From Escallonia rubra (lineage: Eukaryota; Streptophyta; Magnoliopsida; Escalloniales; Escalloniaceae): a DNA stretch of 64,000 nucleotides. Shown piece after piece: positions 21,101-31,901 of this stretch. Position 1 is the stretch's first letter. Each line of letters opens with the position of its first letter. Made by a program: the position numbers and the translations under genes. The stretch spans positions 62,001-126,000 of the forward strand of contig JAVXUO010000974.1 in NCBI GenBank assembly GCA_033065855.1, in the 5' to 3' direction. A model generated the notes under the pieces. The model was not told the DNA's origin, did no database searches, and saw only the letters and a list, made by a program, of their open reading frames with translations.

Positions 21101-21960
21101 TAACGTTGCAGTGTAATTTAAAATATCAAGCTAGCGCGATTTCACGTGAAACTTTTATGAGAACCCTAGGATGTTGGGAAGTTCCATTTCCCAGGAATTC
21201 GGGCCATTCCGAAGCCGTTAGCTATTTTGTTCGCCGAACGGGCTTTTAAGCCCTCGATCCGGACACCGGTTCGGGATTTTTGGGCGAAAAATCCGTAAAA
21301 TACTTTTTAGATCACGAATGAGTTCGGGAAGCTTAAAATAGCATTTTAAAGCAGTTTTGAGATTTTTCCTGATGCCAGGGGGTATTTCGGTAATTCGCCG
21401 CCCCGAGGGGTATTTTTGTAATTTTACGGTGTCAAGTTTTTCGAAGGACTTCTTAATCCATAAATGTAAGCAAAGCACCTGAAATGCTGATTTGAAGCCG
21501 GTTTGCGGGGACAATGAACCCCCGGGGACATTTCGGTAATTTGTCGCCCATCGGGGGCTATTTTGCTAATTTTACATTACACAAATTTGTGCTTAAAAAA
21601 CTTTTAGTTCAGGAAAGGGTGTGAGACACCCGAAAAGTTATTTTAAAGAGTGAATTCAGGAAGCTTAAAAGTCGTTTGAAAAAACTTTTCAGCTTTTCTG
21701 ATGCCAGGGGGCATTTTGGTAATTCGCATTCCCGATAGGGGTATTTTCGTTATTTTGCCCCTTTCAGTTTTTCAAATGACTGCTTAGTCCAGAAATGTAA
21801 GCAAAGCACCTGAAAGGTTGTTTTGAAGCTGATTTGGGGCGTTAGGGTGATAATGAACCCCCGGGGGCATTTCGGTAATTTGCCGCTCATCGGGGGCTAT
21901 TTTGGTAATTTTACATTATACAAATTTTCCAACAATTACGTTTAAATAATTTTTATTCTT
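18150..21960 (+). repeat. Left terminal inverted arm of the MULE
   Basis: First ~270 bp: terminal motif, then palindromes CGCTGCTCTTAGCAGCG and CAATCGCAACAAAGAGTTGC-type hairpins in several copies, then C-rich sequence (18350-18720). A promoter/exon block (18790-18960) is followed by four ~596-bp tandem units starting near 19166, 19761, 20357 and 20953, and a fifth diverged stretch to about 21960. Each unit holds a conserved GATGCCAGGGG..CATTTTGGTAATTTGCC segment. The arm is mirrored at 29120-31901. Confidence 0.9.
18794..18800 (+). promoter_or_regulatory. TATA box in the left arm, probable transposase promoter
   Basis: CTCTATAAAATCCC about 95 bp upstream of the exon 1 ATG, followed by a C/A-rich leader (CTCCACAACAATACAAAC). 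The corresponding site in the right arm (about 31355, minus strand) reads TTTAAAATCC. MULE terminal repeats are known to carry promoters. Confidence 0.65.
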
Positions 21961-24327
21961 CTTTTATTTAATTCTATGACTTGTTGAGAATGATATAATT
22001 TTTATTTTATAGATTTCAGTATAAATAAGGATGCAACTAAAGGAAGTAATTTTTGTGAAGGTTCTGATCCACCTTACTTGGGTCAAGTTTTTCAAACACT
22101 GGACGAAATTGAAGCATACTATAGAGCATATTCGAAAACGATGGGTTTCGGTATTAGAACTAAGACGACTAGAAAACGGGTGAATACAGATCAAATTTGT
22201 GCAAGACTATTTGAGTGTCATAGAGGAGCACCGCATGTACCCCCGGTCGTTCAGATCAGTGACGAAGGGACAACAAGACAAAGAAAACGGGACACATTTC
22301 CGGGTACCGGCTGCAAGGCCCATGTGTATGCAGTACACCAGAAAAATGAAAACCATTGGGTTGTGACGGGAGTGGAGTTGAGTCATAATCATCAGTTGAT
22401 GACCCCTAGTAAGATTGGTCAAATTCATCAACACCGAGAAATAAGCGCGGCACACAGACAACTGATTTTTACAATGGCCGGGGCTAAAATTCCACCTTCT
22501 AAGATGATGGGGGTTTTCTCAAGCCAGGCTGGGGGGATTGACAAGTTGAGTTTCAACGAAGTAGACCTTCGAAATGAACTTCGTGCTCAGAAGAGAGAGT
22601 CTTTCGGTAAGAGTGATTCTCAAGCTACACTTGATCTCTTCAGGTGCCTTCAGAGTGAGAATTCTGGATTTTTCTACAGTCTCCAACTGGATGATGAGAA
22701 CCGCATTAGTACTATATTTTGGGCGGACCCCCGTTCTAGAGCTGCTTACCAAAATTTTGGGGATGTTGTGACGTTTGACACCACATACCGCACCAATAAG
22801 TACTCTATGCCTTTTGCTCCGTTCACCGGGGTGAACCACCACTATCAGTCAATCTCGTTTGGCTTTGCCCTGCTTAGGGATGAGACGGAGGAGTCATTTA
22901 CGTGGTTATTTGAAACGTGGCTTAAAGCAATGTATCATATTCCTCCAAAGACCATCATCACCGACCAAGATCTGGCAATGAAAAATGCAATCGCTAAGGT
23001 CCTTCCAGATACTCACCATGGCCTGTGCACATGGCACATAAGCAACAAATATCCCGAACGGCTTCACAATGTATATGCAAACCATCCGGAATTCAAGACT
23101 GACTTTAATACATGTGTGAAGAAATCGTTGACGGTAGACGTGTTCGAGGAGAGGTGGGCCACGTTAATGGATGACTACTATTTGCACAATCATGACTGGT
23201 TACAATCGTTGTATGAGATCAAGACACAGTGGGTCGGTGCCTACACCAAGAAGTTTTTTGCAGCCGGAATGACTACGACCTCGAGAAGCGAAGCTATGAA
23301 TTCATTCTTTGATGGGTACGTAAGCCAGTCTTCAAGTATAGTGGAGTTCGTACTAGAGATGCAGAAAGCCGTTGACAGGCAATTGTACCGTGAGAGAGAA
23401 GCCGACGCGGCTACAGTTTACAGAGAAAGAGCCATACTACTCTTTTCACCTTTGGAGGCTCATGCGGCTCAAGTCTATACCAAGGAAATGTTTAGACAGT
23501 TTCAAGATGAACTACTAAAGTCGAATCAATATGGCATGACAAAGTTGCACGAGTATTCCACCAGAGATCTCAAGGTTTATGCTTTGACAAATGTGACGAA
23601 TTTTGCCAATTCGTGCTCTTCGTCGACTCCGAGGAACATAAGACATTTTACCGTGGCTAAATGTATGGACACCGGGTTGGTAAATTGCAACTGTCAACTG
23701 TTTGAGCATAAAGGTATACTTTGTCGACACGCGTTGAGGGTTTTGAGCGCCAAGAATGCTCGTGAAATCCCTCCACAGTATATCTTGGAACGGTGGACGA
23801 AGGAAGCCAATAGAGTCCACGGTCACATTCCTTACGTGCCCAATGTTTCAGTTGATTTCGAGCAATCTGAGATGCTGCGATATAATCACCTTTGTAACAT
23901 CATGCACGGTTTATCATTGGATGCAGCGTCAACATTTGATGGGTACAGGTATCAAGTTGAAGCAGCCGCACGGGATAAGGCTAAGCATGCACAGTTTAGG
24001 ATGGCATTACCAGAAAGACGGGACACTCCGACTACTCGGACGACTCCAGCCGGTAGATTCGATCGAGCCAAACAGCCAGTCATTGACGGCACTAGCATGC
24101 AAGGTGAGGAGGACGACATTTTTTATCCAATTATTTCTCAAACAAAAGGGCGAAAACGAGAAATACGCATGAAGAATCCGATTGAAAAAGCAACGGGTCA
24201 AAAAAAATTGCGAAAGTGTGCGTTGTGTAATAAGATGACTGATCATGACAAGAGAAACCATTATAAAGTGTTAGGTCTCGAACCTGGCAGTATGGTCGAG
24301 GAGGACGATGATGATGAAGAGTGTTAG
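18890..24327 (+). CDS. MULE transposase, FAR1/FHY3-like, two exons
   Basis: Exon 1 (18890-18960) starts MLEDRWITATRSV and ends at a consensus donor (GTAAGT, 18961). Exon 2 (22020-24327) follows an acceptor (ATTTCAG). The phases fit, giving 792 residues with no stop. The intron (18961-22019) is made of the arm's tandem units. Domains, numbered from GQVFQ in exon 2 (add 43): FAR1 zinc-binding domain 1-110 (C47, C79, H103/H105); MULE DDE core with D234 in FDTTYR, D296 in ITDQD, CTWH 317-320 and an E in FEERW 356-360; SWIM finger C537, C539, C549, H551; C-terminal CCHH knuckle C714, C717, H723, H728; acidic tail. It should bind the arm ends and catalyse cut-and-paste. All expected catalytic residues are present. 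The exon 1 assignment is inferred from splice signals and phase. Confidence 0.88.
18961..22019 (+). other. Transposase intron 1, built from the arm's tandem units
   Basis: Donor CAA/GTAAGTATT at 18960/18961 and acceptor TAGATTTCAG/T at 22019/22020. Exon 1 leaves two bases and exon 2 supplies one before ATA AAT AAG, so the frame is kept. The same donor block occurs in the mirrored arm at 31195. Confidence 0.65.
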
Positions 24328-24437
24328 GGTTAATGTTTCAGTTGTATAACGAATAACTTTTATAATGTTTAAATTTGTGATTTGGTTTGTTGAATCTTTA
24401 ATTTGTGATTTGGTTTGTGGATTATTGATATTTTTGG
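24328..24437. other. 3' region of the transposase gene
   Basis: Short AT-rich stretch (TTTGTGATTTGGTTTGT twice) between the stop codon and the satellite-like array. It probably holds the polyadenylation region. Confidence 0.4.
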
Positions 24438-25855
24438 AAGGGCCTATTCGCGCACACTTTAGGGCCCAATTCATTGCTTCCTAAAAATCTTGTACATTTT
24501 GTTGTTCATTGCACCTCAGGCACGCTAGTTAGCCCATTCGTAAGAATTTCGGCGAAAAACGAGACACGTTATTTTTTGGGTTTTCCTATGAAGGGCCTAT
24601 TCGGGCACACTTTAGGGCCCAATTCATAACTTCTGAAAAATCTTGTCATTTTTTTTGTCACTTTTTTTTCGCTCATTGCACCTCAGGCACGCTAGTTAGC
24701 CCATTCGTAAGAATTTCGGTGAAAAACGAGACACGTTATTTTTTGGGTTTTCCTATGAAGGGCCTATTCGGGCACACTTTAGGGCCCAATTCATAACTTT
24801 CGAAAAATCTTGTCATTTTTTTTGTCACTTTTTGTTCGCTCATTGCACCTCAGGCACGCTAGTTAGCCCATTCGTAAGAATTTCGGCGAAAAACGAGACA
24901 CGTTATTTTTTGGGTTTTCCTATGAAGGGCCTATTCGGGCACACTTTAGGGCCCAATTCATAACTTCCAAAAAATCTTGTCATTTTTTTTGTCACTTTTT
25001 GTTCGCTCATTGCACCTCATGCACGCTAGTTAGCCCATTCCTAAGAATTTCGGCGAAAAACGAGACACGTTAATTTTTGGGTTATCCTATGAAGGGCCTA
25101 TTCTGGCACACTTTAGGGCCCAATTCATAACTTTCGAAAAATCTTGTCATTTTTTTTTTTTTTTTTTTTCGCTCATTGCACCTCAGGCACGCTAGTTAGC
25201 CCATTCGTAAGAATTTCGGCGAAAAACGAGACACGTTATTTTTTGGGTTTTCCTATGAAGGGCCTATTCGGGCACACTTTAGGGCCCAATTCATAACTTC
25301 CGAAAAATCTTGTCACTTTTTGTTCGCTCATTGCACCTCAGGCACGCTAGTTAGCCCATTCGTAAGAATTTCGGCAAAAAACGAGACACGTTAATTTTTG
25401 AGTTTTCCTATGAAGGGCCTATTCGGGCATACTTTAGGGCCCAATTCATAACTTCCGAAAAATCTTGTAATTTTTTTTTTCACTTTTTTTCGCTCATTGC
25501 ACCTCAGGCACGCTAGTTAGCCCATTCGTAAGAATTTCGGCGATAAAAAAGACACATTATTTTTTGGGTTTTCCTATGAAAGGCCTATTCGCGCACACTT
25601 TATCGCCCAATTCATAGCTTCCGAAAAATGTTGTAATTTTTTTTGTCATTTCTTTTTTGCTCATTGCCCCTTAGGCACGCTAATAGGCCATTTATATGAA
25701 TTTCGGCGAAAATCGAGACAAATAATTTTTTTGGTTTTCCTATAAAAGACATATTCGCGCACACTTTATCGCCAAATTCATAGCTTGCGAAAAATTATGT
25801 ACATTTTTTTAAGGGGTTCTTTGCTCATTGCACCTTAGTCACGCTAGTTAGGATA
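24438..25855. repeat. Tandem array of ~165-bp units between the convergent MULE genes
   Basis: Nine units, starting near 24438, 24591, 24758, 24924, 25092, 25258, 25412, 25579 and 25744 (spacing 153-168 bp). Each has AAGGGCCTATTCGGGCACAC, a CTCATTGCACCTCAGGCACG segment, an AGAATTTCGGCGAAAAACGA segment and a poly-T tract. The first six or seven are highly similar; the last two (right) are degraded. The length is near one nucleosome repeat, like plant satellites. No coding capacity. Confidence 0.95.
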
Positions 25856-28703
25856 ATGGTAATGAAGGCATCTAGCTTCATTCTTTTTCAGCTCCCAGGC
25901 TATCCTATACCTAAACGTCAAGGCAGCCTTCCTAGTCCACGACGTATATTTGAGCACCTCCGAGCGAGCAATGTAGTCCATGTACTTGAGGACGTAAATC
26001 CCACAATCGTGACTGTTATATTGCTTTGGTCGGTCCTGTATCATCACGACCGTCCAAGGCTCTACCGTCGAATTCCTGGTGATGGATTCCCCCGAATAAT
26101 CTCGGCACGCTAGCGAGAAGATAGTAGTCTGCATCCAACAATAAAAAAGGCCATCAAGCCTATGTTACAATAAGAATATACTATGAGCCAAGGTCAACCG
26201 ATAAAAACTAACCACTGCAGTGATGTACTCGCTGTACATCTGTGCCAGCGACCGCCCATGAGAGTCCTCCCTTAGGCTATCGTATATGTTGACCGCTCTG
26301 TTCGCTGGATGGAGAACTAATAGGAACCAGTGGTTTTCATGATGGCAAGGTATCATGATAAGGTTCGCATGAGCAGCGTGACATTGATAGTCTGCGTTCA
26401 ACAGGGCTAACACGTTTCCAGCTGGTTTCCACTTACCCATGCCTGCCCCTCGCCTCCTCCATTCTGTTAACTCCCTCATGCTGGTCACCATTAATGTGAC
26501 AAAATAAGTGGGATACATGTTAAGCTTCAAATCTTCGCACTGGTTATAACGTAGCTCTCTAATCCGGAGCAGATCTATATAAGCGTTCATGACAAAATTT
26601 GAAATATCTGTCTCCGGTGCCAACATTCTCACATCCTCGTGACTTAGGAATGTTTCAAGAGGAAAGTCTGAGGTATCGACAGGCTCAGGCCCGAAGTAGT
26701 GCCGGTCGATCCAATCCCGCTTCCACTGCCTCAATGGCTTTGTCGCTTGTCCTTTATCCGACCGGATGCTTGGGCGCGAGGCCTGGATTCCTACTTGGGT
26801 CACCTGACTCTGGCGCTGAGAGTCGTACGTGTCAGGAGGCAAGCGACTAGACGGCTCCCAGAATTCCCTCTGGGGCAAAGACGCGTCAGGAGGCAAGCGA
26901 CTAGACAGCTCCCACACCACACTCTGGGGCACAGAGTCGTACGCGTCAGGAGGCAAGCGACTAGACGGCTCCCACACCTGACTCTGGGGCTGAGAGCCGT
27001 ACGCGTCAGGAGGCAAGCGACTAGACGGCTCCCCTTGGTAACCCCGGTACGCAACACTAAAGTTGTGAAGATCAGCCTTGTACCTCTCAATAGAGCTTTT
27101 GAGACTGTCAGGCGCATGCGCGACATACCAGTCAAACCGCTCGAGCTGCTTGAACACCTCAGTGCCCTGGTCAACCTAAAAAACATGCATAGAAAAATCA
27201 CCGTCATCATTTCAGGCATGGTCGAGAAGGTGCGCAAATAAATATTGAAACAACACTAGGTTGACTTACAATGCTCAATGCCCAGAACTGGTCATAGACC
27301 TCACGTGGCGCATACGATGTCTTCCTCACTTGGGAAGGGCGATTCACCCTCGTGCGCGTCACCTTGAGAAACCATTGCAGGTACTCCTCAGTACTGGTGC
27401 CGTCGTCCTTGAGCGATACAAGGCTACCATACGTTTCTTGCCAAGTATTCCACTGTTGCACCTCGTCGCTCAGCGAATTCAAGGCATCAGGCACCTCAAA
27501 ATTCAGACCTCGACCGCTCCTGTATAGCTGTATGTCTACAGCGGGTTTTGGTATCCCTTGTAGACAGCCAGCTTGTTTCATAGCTCGATCGGGCATCTGA
27601 AACTCACATACTTCGAAGTGAATAAGTGGCACCCGAACCAAACCTGCCAGCACGTACGACACCGGAAGTTGCCAACACCACTCATCCAACCGATGCATCA
27701 CCTTCCCATATGGCTGCCACGTCACCTGGGATGCATCCATCATATCTAGTTCCCCCCGATAGAACATTAGATGGTGGTGAGGGTCTACCCGTCTCCTCCG
27801 TTTGGTCGTAGGCCCACACCCTCGGCCACGTCTCATCGGACTCAGCTCCGGGCTGTGGACGACCTGTGGGTAGCCTCCCGTAAGACCAAACCGGTGAATG
27901 TAAACATTATATGGAATTAGTAATTAATCACGAATATATTGACACGTCAACCAAGAATATAAATGCTCAAACCTGTAACAGAGTGATGCAGGCGGTAATG
28001 GACTTGGCACCCTTTCTCGTAGCTTTGTGCAATGCTCGATATAGGTGCGCAAGGACAGCTGAACCCCACGAATACGAGTATACCTCCTCAAGATCCTCCA
28101 AGAACACCATATACTTCGGATGCACCGTGTTTTTTGAATGCGTCGGAAGTAATATAGCTCCAGTAATATACAAAGGAATGCCTTCGTACACGTCACCAAA
28201 TCATGAGGAGTGTATTCATCCGGTAGCTCACCATACTGCTCTCTCAGCCATTTAAGTTTTATGCTGTTGGTTGTATGAGCTTCCCTCGGAATTCCTGAAA
28301 AATACTGCCTAGCCATCTTCGCTATGGATGCAGACGTTTTGCTCGAAGTAATGGGTCTGCCGTGACATGGGATTCCAAGTATAAATCCGACGTCCTCTAA
28401 TGTAATAGTCATTTCACCAAACCGGAAGTGAAATGAGTTCGTCTCGCCCCTCCATCGTTCAACTAGAGCGGATATAAGGCAATCGTCGTGCCGAGACCAA
28501 ATCCCGCAATCGGTGAACATGGTCAAATTTTGACGGTGTAATAGTTGTATTTGTTCCTTGGTCAGTACCCACTCGTCAAGGTGACTTGTGCTTTGAATTG
28601 TTTCCAAAACACCCCTATCGACACCGTCAAATACGTGCCTCGCGACGTGCTCATCGTCATCGTATAGGATTGATGTATCATGAGGTCCAGGGTTGAAATC
28701 CAT
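25844..28703 (-). pseudogene. PMD-linker-Ulp1 fusion gene of the MULE, partly decayed
   Basis: Exons on the minus strand: 28703-27973, ~27895-27270, 27175-26213, 26128-25844. The first two encode a plant mobile domain (PMD, PF10536 type): MDFNPGPHD start, MTITLEDVGFILGIPCHGRP, RVDPHHHLMFYRGEL, PLIHFEVCEFQMPDRAM. The third has a linker of four 20-residue repeats (SSRLPPDA core) then a Ulp1/C48 peptidase: His in HHENHWFLLV, Asp in VNIYDSL; the fourth has the nucleophile in NSHDCGIYVLKYMDY. Clear GT-AG introns lie at 27176-27269 and 26129-26212. The PMD part is shifted in frame near 28165 and near 27790, and the acceptor before ~27895 lacks AG, so this copy is probably not functional although the protease part is clean. 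C48 proteases usually cleave SUMO; the real substrate here is unknown. Confidence 0.85.
26815..27035 (-). repeat. 60-bp tandem repeat encoding the PMD-Ulp1 linker
   Basis: Four 60-bp units (GTCAGGAGGCAAGCGACTAG at 26827, 26887, 26947 and 27007), in frame, encoding 20-residue Pro/Ser-rich repeats. Confidence 0.92.
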
Positions 28704-29119
28704 ATCTCTAAGAACAAAATATAATCGTAAACCAACTTAGCGTCCATAATATTTACATTCCAAAACTGTAACTGAATCGTTAACCTAGCTTACCAACGCA
28801 TTAGCAATAGTCAATAAATCATTATTTTAATGTATTAAAACCATTCCTCACTTCCCACCACTCCGAACGCCTAATAACGCAAGTTCCCAAAATTTAGCGC
28901 CAACGTGGTTATTTAGCAATATCCCCCCCCCCCCCCCCCGCGATGGCCGCTACACCCCCAACACCTCAAAACCGCGTTAAAACCACTTTTTAAATGTATT
29001 ACATCAATTATATACCAAATATTTCCTCAGAATATTTTAAGGGGGAAAGTTACCAAAACACCCCCAACTTATGCAAAATACCCTGTGGCAGTCATCGCCC
29101 CAACAAACATCTCAGAACA
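28704..29119. other. Non-coding part of the PMD-Ulp1 leader intron
   Basis: Acceptor TTGTTCTTAG (minus strand, AG at 28709-28708) four bases before the PMD ATG. A poly-C run lies at 28923-28939 and AT-rich sequence leads to the arm repeats. With the donor at 31195 this makes a ~2.5-kb leader intron (28708-31195). Confidence 0.5.
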
Positions 29120-31901
29120 ACTTTAAAATAACTTTTCGGGTGTCTCACACCCTTTCCTGAACTAAAAGTCATTCGGAAAATTTGTGTAATGTAAAATTAG
29201 GAAAATAGCCTCCGATGAGCGGCAAATTACCGAAATGGCCCGGGGTTCATTATCACCCCAACGCCCCAAATCAGCTTCAAAACAACATTTCAGGTGCTTT
29301 GCTTACATTTATGGACTAAAAAGTCGTTTGAAAAACTTGACACCGTAAAATTACCAAAATACCCCTCTCGGGGTGGCAAATTACCAAAATGCCCCCTGGC
29401 ATCAGGAAAAATCTCAAAAGTGCTTTAAGATGCTATTTTAAGCTTCCTGAATTCATTCTTGATCTAAAAAGTATTGTACAAAAGTTTCGCCCAAAAATCC
29501 CGAACCGGTGTCCGGATCGAGCGCTTAAAAGCCCGTTCGGCAAAAAAATTGCTAACGGCTTCGGAATGGCCCGAATTCCTGGGAAATGGAACTTCCCAAC
29601 ATCCTAGGGTTCTCAAAAAAGTTTCGCGCGAAATCGCGCTAGCTTGATATTTTAAATTACACTACAAAGTTACAAGGTTGCGCGTATCAGTTAACCCGTT
29701 TACACTCTGTGGAAAATTCTGAATTTTTTTCCTGATACACATATTTTAAAAATAACTAGGGTCTCTTGTTTGTACTTTCGCAAAATCTAGCTCTAGCTAT
29801 TTTTTATAAATTCATGAAAAACTATCTAATTAAGTTTTTACCTTTAGCGACAGTTACGCCCCGCGAACCGGCTTCAAATCAGCCTTTCAGGTGTTTTGCT
29901 TACATTTCTGGACTAAAAATCCCTTTCAAAAACTTGACACGGTAAAATTACCAAATATCCCTCTCGGGGCGGCAAATTACCAAAATGCCCCCTGGCATCA
30001 AGAAAAATCTCAAAAGTGCTTTAAGATGCTATTTTAAGCTTCCTGAACTGATTCGTGATCTAAAAAGTATTTTACAGAAGTTTCGCCCAAAAATCTCGAA
30101 CCGGTGTCCCGATCAAGCGCTTAAAAGCTCGTTCGGCAAAAAAAATCCTAACGGCTTCGGAATGGCCCGAATTCCTGAGGAATGGAACTTCTCAACATCC
30201 TAGAATTCTCAAAAAGGTTTCGCGCGAAATCGCGCTAGCTTGATATTTTAAATTACACTGCGAAGTTACAAGGTTGTGCGTATCAGTTAACCCATTTCCA
30301 GTCTTTGAAAANATCTGAAAATTTTACCTGATATAGATAGTTTGAAAATAACTAGGGTCTCTTGTTTGCACTTTCGCAAAATCTAGTTCTACCTATTTTT
30401 TATAAATTCGTGAAAAAAATGCCTACTTAAGTTTTCACCTTTATCTATAATTACGCCGCGCACACCCGAATCAAACCAACATTTCTGGTGTTTTACGTAT
30501 ATTTCTGGACAAAAAAGTTGTTTGAAAAACTTGACAGGGGAAAATTACCAAAACACCCCTCTCGTGGTGACAAATTACCAAAATGTCCCTGGCATCAGGA
30601 AAAATCTCAAAAGTGCTTTAAAATGCTATTTTAAGCTTCCTGAGTTCATTCTTGATCTAAAAAGTATTTTACGGATTTTTCGCCCAAAAATCGCGAACCG
30701 GGGTCCGGATCGAGCGCTTAAAAGCCGTTCGGCAAAAAAATTGCTAACGGCTTTGGAATGGCCCGAATTCTTAGAAAATGGAACTTCCCAACATCCTAGG
30801 GTTCTCAAAAAAGTTTCGCGCGAAATCGCGCTAGCTTGATATTTTAAATTACACTACAAAGTTACAAGGTTGCGCGTATCAGTTTACCCCTTTCCAGTCT
30901 TTGGAAAAATCTGAAATTTTTACCTGATACAGATCTTTTAAAAATAACTAGGGTCTCTTTTTTGTACTTTGGCAAAATCTAGCTCTAGCTATTTTTTATA
31001 AATTCGTGAAAAATCCTAATTTTGACGCCCTAAAAAATCGCTATTTTGGAATCTTTCGAATGTAATACCCCGATTTGTAAACACGTAATTTTAGACTATG
31101 GTAAGAACAATTTAAGCGTAACACAATTTAAACAATCAATTGGTAAGAACAATTTGAAATTAACATTGAATTATAAGAAAATTCAAAATACTTACTTGTT
31201 TTGACTTGATATATTTAACGAAAAATCCACCGATCTTCTAGCGGTTATCCACCGATCTTCTAGCGTAAAATTTTTTTGTTTGTATTGTTGTGGAGATTAT
31301 GTAGGTGAGATATGGAGAATGGAGAATAGAAGAAATGGTTCGGGGAGAAAGGATTTTAAAGAGAGAAAAAGTGAGGGAGAAAGGAGAAAGAAGAAAGAAG
31401 ACGGACAAAAATTGTGCCCGTGAGTGAGCAGTAAGGTGGGGGGAGGGGGAAATGACACGTGGGGGTGGGGGAGGGGGGGAAATGACACGTGGGGGGAAGG
31501 GGGGCATCACGGGGGGAAAGGACAATGGGGTGGGGGCCAAGGGGGGGGGGTGGAGGGGTGGGGCCCTTTTCTCTTTCTTTCTAATTTTTCGGGAAAAGAA
31601 AGGGCCCGAATGCACAAAAAAAAATAAAGGACGGGGGAAAGGAGGGGTGGGGGCCACGGGGGGAGGAGGGGTGGGGGCCACGAGGGGGGAGAAAGGACAA
31701 GCCGTGATTGTTGACCACCATTCCTCTTTCTCACAATTGCCAATCGCAACAAAGAGTTGCGATTGGGCTTTTTGCTTCAATAATTGCAATCGCAACTCTT
31801 TGTTGCGATTGGCTTTTTGCTTTTTTATACAATCGCTGCTAAGAGCAGCGATTCGGTGGAGAAATCACTAATTTCCCACCGGTAGACGTGGATCGCTTCC
31901 C
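29120..31901 (-). repeat. Right terminal inverted arm of the MULE
   Basis: Mirror image of the left arm: about three ~596-bp units (GGCATCAGGAAAAATCTC-type landmarks at 29397, 29993 and 30592), then the promoter/exon block, C-rich (here G-rich) sequence and the hairpin-bearing terminus. It is about 1 kb shorter than the left arm, in line with fewer tandem units. One ambiguous base is at 30312. Confidence 0.9.
31196..31360 (-). promoter_or_regulatory. Mirrored promoter/leader exon for the PMD-Ulp1 gene
   Basis: Complement matches the left-arm block that includes transposase exon 1: same leader (CATCTACATAATC-like, CCACAACAATACAAAC), same GCTAGAAGATCGG block and the same GTAAGT donor at 31195. 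The ATG of the left arm is ACG here, so the exon would be an untranslated leader spliced to the PMD exon at 28707. Inferred from sequence symmetry only. Confidence 0.5.

Larger units (their letters stand above)
18150..31901. mobile_element. 13.75-kb Mutator-like element with long tandem-repeat arms, transposase and PMD-Ulp1 genes
   Basis: The left end (GGGGGCTGATCCACACCCAC) and the right end in complement (GGGAAGCGATCCACGTCTAC) begin inverted arms of about 3.8 kb (left) and 2.8 kb (right) that match along almost their whole length. Both flanks are (TA)n, compatible with a 9-bp Mutator-type duplication but not resolvable. The core holds a FAR1-type MULE transposase (plus), a 165-bp tandem array and a convergent PMD-Ulp1 gene (minus). 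MULEs carrying Ulp1-like genes are known in Arabidopsis and melon (Kaonashi-type). The transposase has no visible defect, so this copy, or its recent ancestor, could have been active. Confidence 0.93.

Noticed and set aside
19318-21514. Repeated ~63-98-residue ORFs in the MULE arms (also 29389-30839)
   Set aside because: The same translations recur in every 596-bp unit on both strands. They track the repeat and lie in the inferred transposase intron.
24438-25855. Evenly spaced repeats reminiscent of a CRISPR array
   Set aside because: Units are contiguous 165-bp satellite-like monomers without spacers, in a plant transposon.
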